Source: Peribacter sp964404805
Lineage (GTDB): Bacteria > Patescibacteriota > Gracilibacteria > Peribacterales > Peribacteraceae
Direction: 5' to 3'
Length of the DNA stretch: 12,993 nucleotides
Assembly (NCBI GenBank): GCA_964404805.1
Contig: CAYOLJ010000028.1
Location: 1 to 12,993, forward strand
The position numbers were made by a program, and so were the translations under genes. Below, in pieces: positions 5,535-12,501 of this stretch; positions within the stretch are counted from its first letter, which is position 1, and each line of letters opens with the position of its first letter. A model generated the notes under the pieces. The model saw nothing but the letters and a program-made list of their open reading frames with translations. It was not told the DNA's origin and made no database searches.

Positions 5535-8141
5535 ATGCACCCTTTCGATCGCTTCACGCCCAATGCCAAACTCGCCCTGCAGATCGCAGAGCAGGAGGCA
5601 AAAAACCTGAAGAGTGCGTACATCGGTACGGAGCATTTGCTCTTGGGCCTTCTTTCTATTCCGAAATCGCTGGGCTTCTCTATCTTCACAGGAGCCGGTG
5701 TGACACTCGAGAATGTGCGCATCCTTCTCAAGGCATCGAAGACCCAGGACATCGAGGGAGCACAAGTCCGTCATGGACTCTCAGTCTTTTTACACAACGT
5801 CATCGAGCAGAGCGTAATCACCGCACACAAGTTCCGTCACGCCAACGTTGGCACCGAGCACCTGCTGCATTCGCTTGTCTCAACGGGCAAGAGCGCCGCA
5901 ACCGTTCTGCTTTCCGAAATGCAGGTGGATCCCGATGACCTCAAGGCACGCGTGGAAGAGATGTTCGGACAAATCAGTCAGTTCAAGCAGCAAAACCGCA
6001 ACATGGAACAGTCTCTCGAGGCGTTCTTTCAAGGATTGCAGGGCGCGATCGTGGGTATGCAGGGCGCTGGCATGATGATGGAGCCCGAAGGCCTCAAGCG
6101 TCGCAAAGGTGGCGAGCCCAAGAGTAAGACGCCTGTGCTCGACTACTTCACCGACGACCTCGTTGAGAAAGCCAAGCAGGGAAAAATGGACCCTATCATC
6201 GGTCGCGATCTCGAGATCGAACGACTCATCCACATTTTGAACCGCAAGACGAAGAACAACCCGGTAATCATCGGCGAGCCGGGCGTTGGCAAGACCGCTA
6301 TTGTCGAAGGCTTTGCCCAGCGCATCGCCGCCGGAAAAGTGCCGGTAAGCCTGAAGAACAAGCGAATCCTTCAGTTGAATATGGGTTCGATCATCGCCGG
6401 TACGAAGTACCGTGGCGAGTTTGAGCAACGCTTTGATGACATCATCAAAGAGGCACTCGAAAGCGAGAAAGAAGTCATTCTCTTCATCGACGAAATTCAC
6501 ACCGTTGTGGGTGCAGGCAGTGCCGAAGGATCGTTGGACGCCGCGAATATTCTCAAGCCGGCCTTAAGCCGCGGGGCGATTCAGGTGATCGGAGCGACAA
6601 CGATCGATGAGTACCGCACTGTCGAGAAAGACGGTGCGCTAGAACGTCGCTTCCAGTCTATTTTGGTGAAAGAGACGAGCGTCGAAGACACCATCCAGAT
6701 TCTGCAGGGCATTCGTCCCACGTACGAAGAGTTCCACCAACTCTCGATCACGGATGAAGCACTCGAAAAGGCGGTTGTCTTGAGCAAGCGCTATCTTGCC
6801 GATCGCTTCTTGCCGGATAAAGCTATCGACCTCCTGGATGAAACGGCTGCCGGCAAAAGTATTCAGCAGCACATCTCTCCCGACTTGAAAAAGATCGAAG
6901 AGAAGCTCGAGAAGATCGTCGTGCGTCAACAGCTCGCCGTGAAGGAACAGAAGTACCACCAGGCTCTCAAGCTCAAGCAGGAACAGCAAAAGCTACAGGA
7001 GAAATTGAAGGAGCTCCAAGGACAAGCCGACGGCGACCGCCGCACCCCCGTGCAGATCTCGGGTGATGACATCGCCCACACCCTCGCGCGCATCACGGGC
7101 GTACCAGTCACGAAGATGCTCAAGTCGGAAAGTAAGCGACTAGCCAATCTCGAACTCATTCTCAAGAAGCATGTCATCGGACAAAGCGAAGCCATCCAAA
7201 AGGTCTCTCGCGCTATTCGCCGCAGCCGCGTAGGAATCTCTGATGCCCGGCGACCCATTGGTTCTTTCCTCTTTCTTGGACCCACAGGTGTGGGAAAAAC
7301 GGAACTGGTGCGCACCATTGCGAGTGAGATCTTCAACCGCGAAGATGCCCTCATCAAGATCGACATGTCGGAGTTCATGGAACGACACAACGTCTCGCGC
7401 CTCATCGGCACGACCGCCGGCTACGTGGGCTACGAAGAAGGAGGTCAACTGACAGAAGCTGTGCGCCGCAAGCCCTACTCCGTAGTGCTCTTCGACGAAG
7501 TGGAAAAGGCACATCCCGAATTCTTCAACCTGCTCCTGCAAATCATGGAAGATGGAACGCTCACGGACGGGCAGGGCAAGGTGGTGGATTTCCGCAACAC
7601 GATCATTGTGATGACGAGTAATATCGGAGCAGAAAAGCTCACCAAGCAAGCGGCAAAAATCGGCTTCAAGCTGGAAAGCGAAGCAAGCGCAGAAGAGAAG
7701 AGCTACGAAGAGAAGCGCGAAGAAGTCATCGCAGAACTCAAGGACCGACTGCGCCCGGAATTCTTGAATCGTCTCGATCACATCATTGTGTTCAATGCCC
7801 TAAATCAGGAGCACATCCAGAAGATTGTGAAGATGCACCTCGACATGCTTGCCATTCGACTGAAAGCACAGGGGCTGGCACTCAAGGCCGACCAGAAGGC
7901 TATCGCCGTTCTCGCTAAACTAGGGTTTGACCCCGCCTACGGTGCACGACCAGTCCGCCGCGTCATTCAAGAAAAGGTAGAAGATGAAATTGCTGAAGGC
8001 ATGCTCAAAGGCATCTTCCAGGATGGCGACACCATTGCCATTGCACGCCTCGATGACGATCACCTCACGATTCTTCCTGCCAATGCGACAAAGGTAGAGA
8101 AGAAGACAGTGCCTGAAGAGGCGAAGGCAGAAGTTGCATAA
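5535..8141 (+). CDS. clpC: ATP-dependent Clp protease ATP-binding subunit ClpC
   Basis: This is a Hsp100 unfoldase that threads proteins into the ClpP protease; 868 residues, slightly longer than typical ClpC. Domains in order: a double Clp-N repeat (about 1-145), a linker, the first AAA+ module with Walker A GEPGVGKT (247-254) and Walker B LFIDEIH (316-322) and pore segment GTKYRGEFEQR. A short coiled-coil middle domain follows (about 455-500, rich in K, E and Q). It is the ClpC length and not the long ClpB M-domain. The second AAA+ module has Walker A GPTGVGKT (582-589), Walker B VVLFDE (650-655) and pore loop GYVGY. The ClpP-docking tripeptide IGF is at 709-711, which separates it from the disaggregase ClpB. 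The C-terminus carries a lysine/glutamate-rich tail. The start ATG 5535 follows a C/T-rich tract with no Shine-Dalgarno site. CIRCE upstream predicts HrcA control. clpP and mcsA/mcsB are not in the window. Confidence 0.96.
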   Translation: MHPFDRFTPNAKLALQIAEQEAKNLKSAYIGTEHLLLGLLSIPKSLGFSIFTGAGVTLENVRILLKASKTQDIEGAQVRHGLSVFLHNVIEQSVITAHKFRHANVGTEHLLHSLVSTGKSAATVLLSEMQVDPDDLKARVEEMFGQISQFKQQNRNMEQSLEAFFQGLQGAIVGMQGAGMMMEPEGLKRRKGGEPKSKTPVLDYFTDDLVEKAKQGKMDPIIGRDLEIERLIHILNRKTKNNPVIIGEPGVGKTAIVEGFAQRIAAGKVPVSLKNKRILQLNMGSIIAGTKYRGEFEQRFDDIIKEALESEKEVILFIDEIHTVVGAGSAEGSLDAANILKPALSRGAIQVIGATTIDEYRTVEKDGALERRFQSILVKETSVEDTIQILQGIRPTYEEFHQLSITDEALEKAVVLSKRYLADRFLPDKAIDLLDETAAGKSIQQHISPDLKKIEEKLEKIVVRQQLAVKEQKYHQALKLKQEQQKLQEKLKELQGQADGDRRTPVQISGDDIAHTLARITGVPVTKMLKSESKRLANLELILKKHVIGQSEAIQKVSRAIRRSRVGISDARRPIGSFLFLGPTGVGKTELVRTIASEIFNREDALIKIDMSEFMERHNVSRLIGTTAGYVGYEEGGQLTEAVRRKPYSVVLFDEVEKAHPEFFNLLLQIMEDGTLTDGQGKVVDFRNTIIVMTSNIGAEKLTKQAAKIGFKLESEASAEEKSYEEKREEVIAELKDRLRPEFLNRLDHIIVFNALNQEHIQKIVKMHLDMLAIRLKAQGLALKADQKAIAVLAKLGFDPAYGARPVRRVIQEKVEDEIAEGMLKGIFQDGDTIAIARLDDDHLTILPANATKVEKKTVPEEAKAEVA

Positions 8142-8252
8142 TCGAGAAAATAGCCCTTTGACTACTGTTCTTCAGCCAAAACAGCACCTGTATTCACGTG
8201 CAAAACTATTGCAATACAACATTGTGATAAATGAACAATACCCTAAGAGGGA

Positions 8253-8281
8253 TTCAGAAATATCCAAAAATATGGTAGAAT
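8253..8281 (+). promoter_or_regulatory. Predicted promoter of the PrgI/TraC-like pair
   Basis: TTCAGA (8253-8258), 17 bases, then TAGAAT (8276-8281), with TG one base before the -10 (TGGTAGAAT), an extended -10 element like that of clpC. The expected transcription start is near 8288. This argues that translation begins at ATG 8292 and not at the in-frame ATG 8283, giving a leader of only about four bases. The 150-base gap from clpC is AT-rich and otherwise empty apart from a weak ATTGT-N9-ACAAT inverted repeat at 8221-8239. Confidence 0.6.
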
Positions 8282-8291
8282 AATGAGATTT

Positions 8292-8939
8292 ATGCCTATC
8301 GAACCCGTCAAGATTCCGCAGAACGTCTACGTCGAAGACCGCATCGTCGGTCCCGTAACCTTGCGACAGCTTATCATCCTGCTCTTAAGTGGAGGATTCA
8401 GCTACGCCATCTGGACAGCCGCCAAGAATCAGATGGGTGCCGCAAGTGTGCCGATCACCATCCTCTGCTGGATTCCCTTCCTGATAGGAATAGTCTTCTC
8501 CTTTGTGCGCATTCAGGGCATTGGCTTGATGCGCTTCATTCTGCTCATGATGGAAAAACTCCAGAAGCCCGCACTGCGACAGTGGAGTCCACGCCGTGGT
8601 ATTACTATCAACTTTCAATTTGTCCGCCCAGAAAACGAGAAGAAGCAAACTGTTGTACAACCCCATCGTGAGAAACTCGAAGAATTGAGTGCGATGCTCG
8701 ATCGTGGTCCATTAGTTACGAAGCAGGAAAATGAAGGTGTCGCGGGACCTACGCCTTCGGAGAGTGCAGATGCCCCTCGCCCGGTCGATAAAGATCGCAT
8801 TCAGGCAGACGCTTCTGAAGATGCGATTCCCCTACACGATATCTCCTCTCCACAGCAGCCTTCTGAGCCAGTACAAACATCCTCCAACGACCAAACGACA
8901 CTGCGCGATATTCTTCCTCCTTCAAGCCAACACGCATGA
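8292..8939 (+). CDS. PrgI-family membrane protein (T4SS-associated)
   Basis: The 215 residues open with MPIEPVKIPQNVYVEDRIVG, followed by PVTLRQ: the PrgI-family start (short basic stretch, PQN/VEDRIVGPLT-like motif) known from conjugation clusters and very common in Patescibacteria. Two transmembrane helices follow at about 23-45 and 52-75. Then comes a short basic cytoplasmic region to about 120 and a long polar, proline/serine/glutamine-rich tail that looks disordered. PrgI proteins are thought to anchor the VirB4-type ATPase or channel at the inner membrane, like VirB3. I prefer ATG 8292 to the in-frame ATG 8283 because the -10 box ends at 8281. The stop overlaps the next start (ATGA at 8936-8939), so it is translationally coupled to the TraC-like gene. 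Family call is fairly firm; a working secretion system is not shown. Confidence 0.82.
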   Translation: MPIEPVKIPQNVYVEDRIVGPVTLRQLIILLLSGGFSYAIWTAAKNQMGAASVPITILCWIPFLIGIVFSFVRIQGIGLMRFILLMMEKLQKPALRQWSPRRGITINFQFVRPENEKKQTVVQPHREKLEELSAMLDRGPLVTKQENEGVAGPTPSESADAPRPVDKDRIQADASEDAIPLHDISSPQQPSEPVQTSSNDQTTLRDILPPSSQHA

Positions 8940-9706
8940 CTCCCAAAACCTCCGATCATACGGCAGCCCCTGAAGATCAGGCAACACAGCTACATGCCGG
9001 CAAGAAGCCGAAAGATACCGTGCGCCATCACAAGGGACTCTCGAAGTCCGCCACTCAGCGGTTTCTACCCATTGCAGAAATCCGCAATGATAGCGTTGTG
9101 CTGAAGAACGGCGGATTGCGCGCCGTGTTGTCGGTAGAAGCGCTGAACTTTAACCTCAAGAGTGAAACCGAGCAGAAGGGTATCATCGCGGGTTACCAAT
9201 CCTTCGTGAATACGCTCAACTTCCCGCTGCAGATCGTGATGCGCTCCACAAAAATCAACATCGATCCCTATATCGATCAGCTTCGTGCACGGGCAAAGGA
9301 ACAGCAGAACGAGTTGCTACGCGATCAAACAACGGAGTATGCCACATTCATCGAACGCATCGTCGAGGCAGCCGACATCATGCAAAAAAGATTTTTCGTG
9401 GTGATCCCTCTTGATGATCACCCCAAACGTAGATCGCTCATCGCCACATTCCTCGAGTGGATCGGCATTGACGATTCAGCCGGAAAAGCACTGGCACGAC
9501 ACCGATCGTTCGAGCGACGCATTACTCCCCTACGCGATCGCATTAACCTGATCGAGGCAGGCCTGAATAATATCGGTCTCACCACACGTCGTCTCTCGAC
9601 ACGCGAACTTCTCGATCTCTACTACCGTGTCTACAATCCTGAAACCAGCCAAGAGCAGAAACTCAGCAAAATCTCGGACCTGAATACGGCGGAATTGACC
9701 CTGTAA
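8936..9706 (+). CDS. TraC-like domain protein (VirB4 N-terminal-like, no ATPase domain)
   Basis: The 256 residues have a polar, basic, probably disordered N-terminus (about 1-40). A domain with TQRFLPIAEIRNDSVVLKNG, then LRAVLSVEALNF, follows, a pattern typical of the TraC-like N-terminal domain of VirB4/TraC conjugation proteins. It continues with a helical region rich in Arg and Glu (IDQLRARAKEQQNELLRDQT) and ends TTRRLSTRELLDLYYRVYNP, the short segment that usually precedes the ATPase. There is no Walker A or B motif. In Patescibacteria this domain is often encoded separately, next to PrgI and followed by a VirB4 ATPase. Here the next gene is rpsA, so the ATPase must be elsewhere or missing. 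It is cytoplasmic or membrane-associated through PrgI, and starts in an ATGA overlap with the PrgI-family gene. Confidence 0.75.
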   Translation: MTPKTSDHTAAPEDQATQLHAGKKPKDTVRHHKGLSKSATQRFLPIAEIRNDSVVLKNGGLRAVLSVEALNFNLKSETEQKGIIAGYQSFVNTLNFPLQIVMRSTKINIDPYIDQLRARAKEQQNELLRDQTTEYATFIERIVEAADIMQKRFFVVIPLDDHPKRRSLIATFLEWIGIDDSAGKALARHRSFERRITPLRDRINLIEAGLNNIGLTTRRLSTRELLDLYYRVYNPETSQEQKLSKISDLNTAELTL

Positions 9707-9723
9707 GAGAAATGCCAACGAAG

Positions 9724-9750
9724 CCGAAAGTGCAAATTCTTCTCTTTCGG
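9724..9750 (+). terminator. Weak candidate terminator hairpin after the TraC-like gene
   Basis: CCGAAAG (9724-9730) pairs perfectly with CTTTCGG (9744-9750) around a 13-base loop. A T-rich stretch (TTGTTTTCTTG) comes only about ten bases later, so it is a poor intrinsic terminator. The rest of the 167-base gap up to rpsA shows a TTGACT at 9768-9773 but no matching -10 box at normal spacing, so I do not call a promoter there. Confidence 0.35.
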
Positions 9751-9873
9751 TAAACACGCTTGTTTTCTTGACTCCTCTGCAGGGGAATGCGAAGCTTAAG
9801 CCCGACGTCGTGGCTCGTGCGGGCGTGGCGTCGTCTCCCTCATTACTTCATTCCCCCGCACCCCCTCTTTCGT

Positions 9874-11304
9874 ATGGCACGCCCTGCCCCAGCCGCAAAT
9901 ACTGTCATGGATCAGCTCCTGGAGTCTGGCCCACTCATTGTACGTGTTCGTCCGGGCGAGCTTGTCGAAGGAAAAGTCGTCTTCAAGACGAAGAATAAAT
10001 TGCTGCTCGACATCGATGGAACACAGACCGGCATCGTTTCGGGCCGAGAACTCCGCGATTCGTTTAATACATTCCGCAGTCTTCAGATTGGAGCAGAGGT
10101 GACCGCACTCGTACTCGAAGAGGAGAACGACGAAGGCATGATTGTTTTAAGTTTGCGCATGGCCAGTCAGCAGAAGGCCTGGGATCGCTTTCATAAATTG
10201 GTGGAATCGGATGGCCCCATGGAATTCACGGCACAAGAGGCAAACAAGGGTGGGCTGCTCGCGAACATGGATGGTATCCGCACATTCCTGCCTGTGAGCC
10301 AACTCTCACCATCAAACTACCCACGCGTTAATAACGCCGATACCGGCGAGATCATTGCAAAACTGAAGAAGTTCGTGGGGCACTCCTTCACCGTGAAGAT
10401 CATCACTATGGATGAAGAATCAGGCAAGATTGTCGTGAGCGAGCGTGAAGCCATGGCCGAGGAGCGCGCCAAGGCACTCGAGAACCTGAAGGTGGGTGAC
10501 ACTAAGGATGGCATTGTAAGCGGCATCGTAAAGTATGGCATCTTCGTCTCGTTCGACGGCGTAGAAGGCCTTGTGCACATTTCAGAGATCGCTTGGGGGC
10601 ATGTGCGTAACCCTGGGGAACACGCGGAATTAGGCGACAAGGTCACCGTGAAGATCATTGGTATGGATGGAGATAAGATTTCGCTCTCGGTCAAACAGCT
10701 CACGAAAGACCCATGGGAAGAAGTCGCCGAACGCTACCCGGTCGGCAAGCGTGTGCAGGGAACGATCGTGCGTTTCACGGAGTATGGCGCCTTCCTCAAG
10801 CTTGAGCGCGACATTAACGGCCTCGTGCATCTGTCGGAAATTGCGCACAACAAGGTCACGGATCCTTCCGAAGCGCTCACTATCGGCCAGAAGGTGGATG
10901 CGCAGGTGATTAACATCGACATCGACGAGAGACGTATCGGCCTGTCGATCAAGGCACTTCTGCCGATTGATAAAGAAACGATGGAACGCCTCAAGCGTGA
11001 GCGCGAAGAAGAAGCCGCAAAGGAGCAAGAGGAAAAAGAGATGAATGCAACGAAGGGAGAGAAGAAGCCTGAAGAGAAAGAGAAGAAGGCCACGAAGTCT
11101 GCCCCGAAGAAAGAGACGAAAGCCAAACAGGAGGTGCTCTTCCCCGACGAAGCCCCCTCCGCCGATGGAGCGAAATTCGTCGCCTCCAAGACCGGGAAGA
11201 AGTACTACGCCCTCGACTCGGCAGCGGGAAAGAAGATCAAAGAAGAAAACCACATGTACTTCAAAACGGAGAAGGAGGCTGAGAAAGCGGGCTTCAGCGC
11301 ATAA
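9874..11304 (+). CDS. rpsA: 30S ribosomal protein S1 with a C-terminal Ada-like module
   Basis: S1 binds mRNA on the small subunit and helps initiation, particularly on messages lacking strong Shine-Dalgarno sites. The 476 residues hold four S1 OB-fold repeats: about 27-95, 115-190 (divergent), 205-275 (GIVSGIVKYGIFVSFDGVEG) and 288-360 (GTIVRFTEYGAFLKLERDIN). E. coli has six, but four-repeat forms are common. A highly charged Lys/Glu linker (about 364-420) follows. The last 43 residues (434-476) contain FVASKTGKKYYALDSAAGKK, then IKEENHMYFKTEKEAEKAGF. This resembles the small Ada-type zinc-binding module found at the C-terminus of many CPR proteins, but all expected cysteines are absent. I chose ATG 9874, after a C/T-rich tract. 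The upstream in-frame start at 9787 would add 29 residues of arginine/proline-rich sequence unlike S1, and ATG 9907 is an alternative. Confidence 0.93.
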   Translation: MARPAPAANTVMDQLLESGPLIVRVRPGELVEGKVVFKTKNKLLLDIDGTQTGIVSGRELRDSFNTFRSLQIGAEVTALVLEEENDEGMIVLSLRMASQQKAWDRFHKLVESDGPMEFTAQEANKGGLLANMDGIRTFLPVSQLSPSNYPRVNNADTGEIIAKLKKFVGHSFTVKIITMDEESGKIVVSEREAMAEERAKALENLKVGDTKDGIVSGIVKYGIFVSFDGVEGLVHISEIAWGHVRNPGEHAELGDKVTVKIIGMDGDKISLSVKQLTKDPWEEVAERYPVGKRVQGTIVRFTEYGAFLKLERDINGLVHLSEIAHNKVTDPSEALTIGQKVDAQVINIDIDERRIGLSIKALLPIDKETMERLKREREEEAAKEQEEKEMNATKGEKKPEEKEKKATKSAPKKETKAKQEVLFPDEAPSADGAKFVASKTGKKYYALDSAAGKKIKEENHMYFKTEKEAEKAGFSA

Positions 11305-11310
11305 GGCACA

Positions 11311-11655
11311 CTAAACCGTCTCATTCAGCTTCTGCTCACTGAGAAAGTGCAAGTGGAGGTAGAACACCTCCTGTCCTCCACCCTTCCCCACATGGAACTT
11401 CAGCTGGTACCCGGTGATACTGTGCTCCTTTGCAAATTGTTGCGCCTTGCGTATGAGGAGGCCGGGTACGTGCGCGGTCTCCTCCGTGAGATCATCAATG
11501 GATGGAACGAAATCCTCATCCTTCTTCGCGATGAAGAGCAGGTGCGTGGATGCTTTGGGATGAATATCTTTGAACGCTAGCACCTCGTCATCCTCGTAGA
11601 CGATCGTAGCGGGAATTTCGCGATCTCGAATCTTGTGAAAAAGGGTTTCAGTCAT
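11311..11655 (-). CDS. HIT-family (HinT-like) nucleotide-binding protein with altered triad
   Basis: The 114 residues match HinT-type purine nucleoside phosphoramidases, which hydrolyse AMP-amino acid and AMP-amine conjugates. Signatures are MTETLFHKIRDREIPA at the N-terminus, EDDEVLAFKDIHPKASTHLL (21-40), and the C-terminal GKGGGQEVFYLHLHFLS (90-106). In HIT proteins this last motif is HxHxHxx. Here the first histidine is tyrosine (Tyr99), while His101 (the nucleophile position) and His103 remain. I set the start at ATG 11653-11655. The longer open frame to 11715 adds 20 residues not found in HIT proteins. TATATT, 22 bases before the start on the minus strand, is a possible -10 box, which would make this gene divergent from the gene starting at 11755. 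Upstream sequence is pyrimidine-rich with no Shine-Dalgarno site. Confidence 0.92.
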   Translation of the reverse strand: MTETLFHKIRDREIPATIVYEDDEVLAFKDIHPKASTHLLFIAKKDEDFVPSIDDLTEETAHVPGLLIRKAQQFAKEHSITGYQLKFHVGKGGGQEVFYLHLHFLSEQKLNETV

Positions 11656-11718
11656 AGAAGTGGAAAACGACCGTACCAATATACCCCGTTCTTGGGGATG
11701 GGAGCACTCTTCCAATCT

Positions 11719-11747
11719 TTGACTTTATCGCCATTTTGCGAGATAAT
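11719..11747 (+). promoter_or_regulatory. Strong predicted promoter giving a leaderless transcript
   Basis: TTGACT (11719-11724), exactly 17 bases, then GATAAT (11742-11747): five of six matches to each consensus box. The start of transcription is expected at 11754-11755, and the ATG of the next gene begins at 11755. This makes it the clearest leaderless candidate in the window. Confidence 0.72.
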
Positions 11748-11754
11748 AGAGAAG

Positions 11755-12243
11755 ATGGTTGCAGGCAACACTCCTGACAGACACACCGAAATCGCTCCGA
11801 CTTCGCTCAAGCCGGTGCTTACCGTGACACAGCCGGCAACGATTTCGAGTTTGCTCGACACACTCAACCTCATTGATCAGATGACCGAACGCATCGGTGA
11901 AGACAAATCGGGAGATGGTGCGAGTGCAGGAGGAAAAATGCAGACCGGCGGTGCAGGCGCGCGCGCGATTTCTCCTCGTGATCAGGCGATTGCAAATTTG
12001 CCGAGCGAGCAAGTGATGCAAAAGAAACTACAAAAGAAGATCCGCACCGAAGTGCGATTACTTCGCAGGCAAATTCGCTCGATCCCCTCGTCAGGAAAAC
12101 CGGGAGCCGCGTTCAAGCTGAATAAGATGTACGCACGCATCCGTTTACTCAACCGCCTGCTGGCTACCCTCCTCGAATCATCACTCGACGTTATTAAACG
12201 ACTCTTCGTGCGTGTCTTCGTCGACGAACAACCCGTCATCTAG
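11755..12243 (+). CDS. Unrecognised basic helical protein, probably leaderless mRNA
   Basis: The 162 residues fall into three parts. An N-terminal Thr/Pro/Ser-rich segment (about 1-30) comes first. A glycine/alanine-rich low-complexity stretch follows (about 53-75, GDGASAGGKMQTGGAGARA). A strongly basic, leucine-rich helical region (about 85-160) ends it, with LQKKIRTEVRLLRRQIRSIP, then KLNKMYARIRLLNRLLATLL and IKRLFVRVFVD. No membrane segment or catalytic motif is visible. The helical part could form a coiled coil or bind nucleic acid or membrane surface; this is a guess from composition. The open frame extends back to 11635, but the promoter at 11719-11747 lies inside that extension and the upstream residues look like noise, so ATG 11755 is preferred. 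It converges on the small membrane-protein gene 12 bases downstream. Family not recognised. Confidence 0.75.
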   Translation: MVAGNTPDRHTEIAPTSLKPVLTVTQPATISSLLDTLNLIDQMTERIGEDKSGDGASAGGKMQTGGAGARAISPRDQAIANLPSEQVMQKKLQKKIRTEVRLLRRQIRSIPSSGKPGAAFKLNKMYARIRLLNRLLATLLESSLDVIKRLFVRVFVDEQPVI

Positions 12244-12255
12244 CAGGCATGTGCA

Positions 12256-12501
12256 TCAATTGCCCTTCTTGCCTTGCTTCTTCTTGCTGTGCTCAATCGT
12301 GTCGAGCACCCACTGCAGAATGGAATCGACCATCGAGAGCGGCTTCATAAGCACATCTTCGAGTTCCTGTGTGATGCCCTCCACTCTGCGCATAACCTTG
12401 CGCAGATCCACCACAATGAAAATTACATGGTAGAGCACGATGAGAATAAGGATGGCAATGGCGAATTCCATCCCGAGCAGAAGATCACTTGCAGAAATCA
12501 T
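12256..12501 (-). CDS. Small single-helix membrane protein, unrecognised
   Basis: The 81 residues contain one clear transmembrane helix (about 11-32, MEFAIAILILIVLYHVIFIV). An amphipathic helix with alternating charge follows (about 33-52, DLRKVMRRVEGITQELEDVL), then a second amphipathic stretch (LSMVDSILQWVLDTIE) and a lysine-rich end (KKKQGKKGN). This arrangement, one anchor plus a cytoplasmic helical tail, resembles small membrane-tethered coiled-coil proteins, but no family is recognised. The start ATG 12499-12501 follows CCCTACGTTCTCCTCTCTCC, 18 of 20 pyrimidines. On the minus strand TTGCGC and TAGGCT, 17 bases apart (plus coordinates 12524-12552), form a weak promoter candidate. It is divergent from yidD and close to it, which could mean a shared envelope role. 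Confidence 0.75.
   Translation of the reverse strand: MISASDLLLGMEFAIAILILIVLYHVIFIVVDLRKVMRRVEGITQELEDVLMKPLSMVDSILQWVLDTIEHSKKKQGKKGN

Noticed and set aside
5193..5774. Minus-strand open frame of 193 codons across the clpC promoter and CIRCE
   Set aside because: It overlaps two well-supported genes on the plus strand and a regulatory region, and its predicted protein has no family character.
5880..6500. Minus-strand open frame of 206 codons inside clpC (and a similar 213-codon frame at 7140-7781)
   Set aside because: Antisense shadows of the ClpC coding frame; composition follows the codon pattern of the sense gene.
8221..8233. 13-base sequence whose reverse complement is at 12976-12988, after the tRNA
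   Set aside because: About one such 13-base match is expected by chance in a window of this size; no supporting context.
8221..8239. ATTGT-N9-ACAAT inverted repeat as an operator for the PrgI gene
   Set aside because: Arms are only five bases in an AT-rich gap; too weak to call.
9768..9801. TTGACT as -35 box of an rpsA promoter
   Set aside because: No -10-like hexamer at 16-18 bases; the nearest candidate is 22 bases away.
9957..9972. GAGCTTGTCGAAGG, similar to the other common intergenic repeat core
   Set aside because: It encodes the conserved GELVEGKV segment of the first S1 repeat, so similarity is explained by coding sequence.
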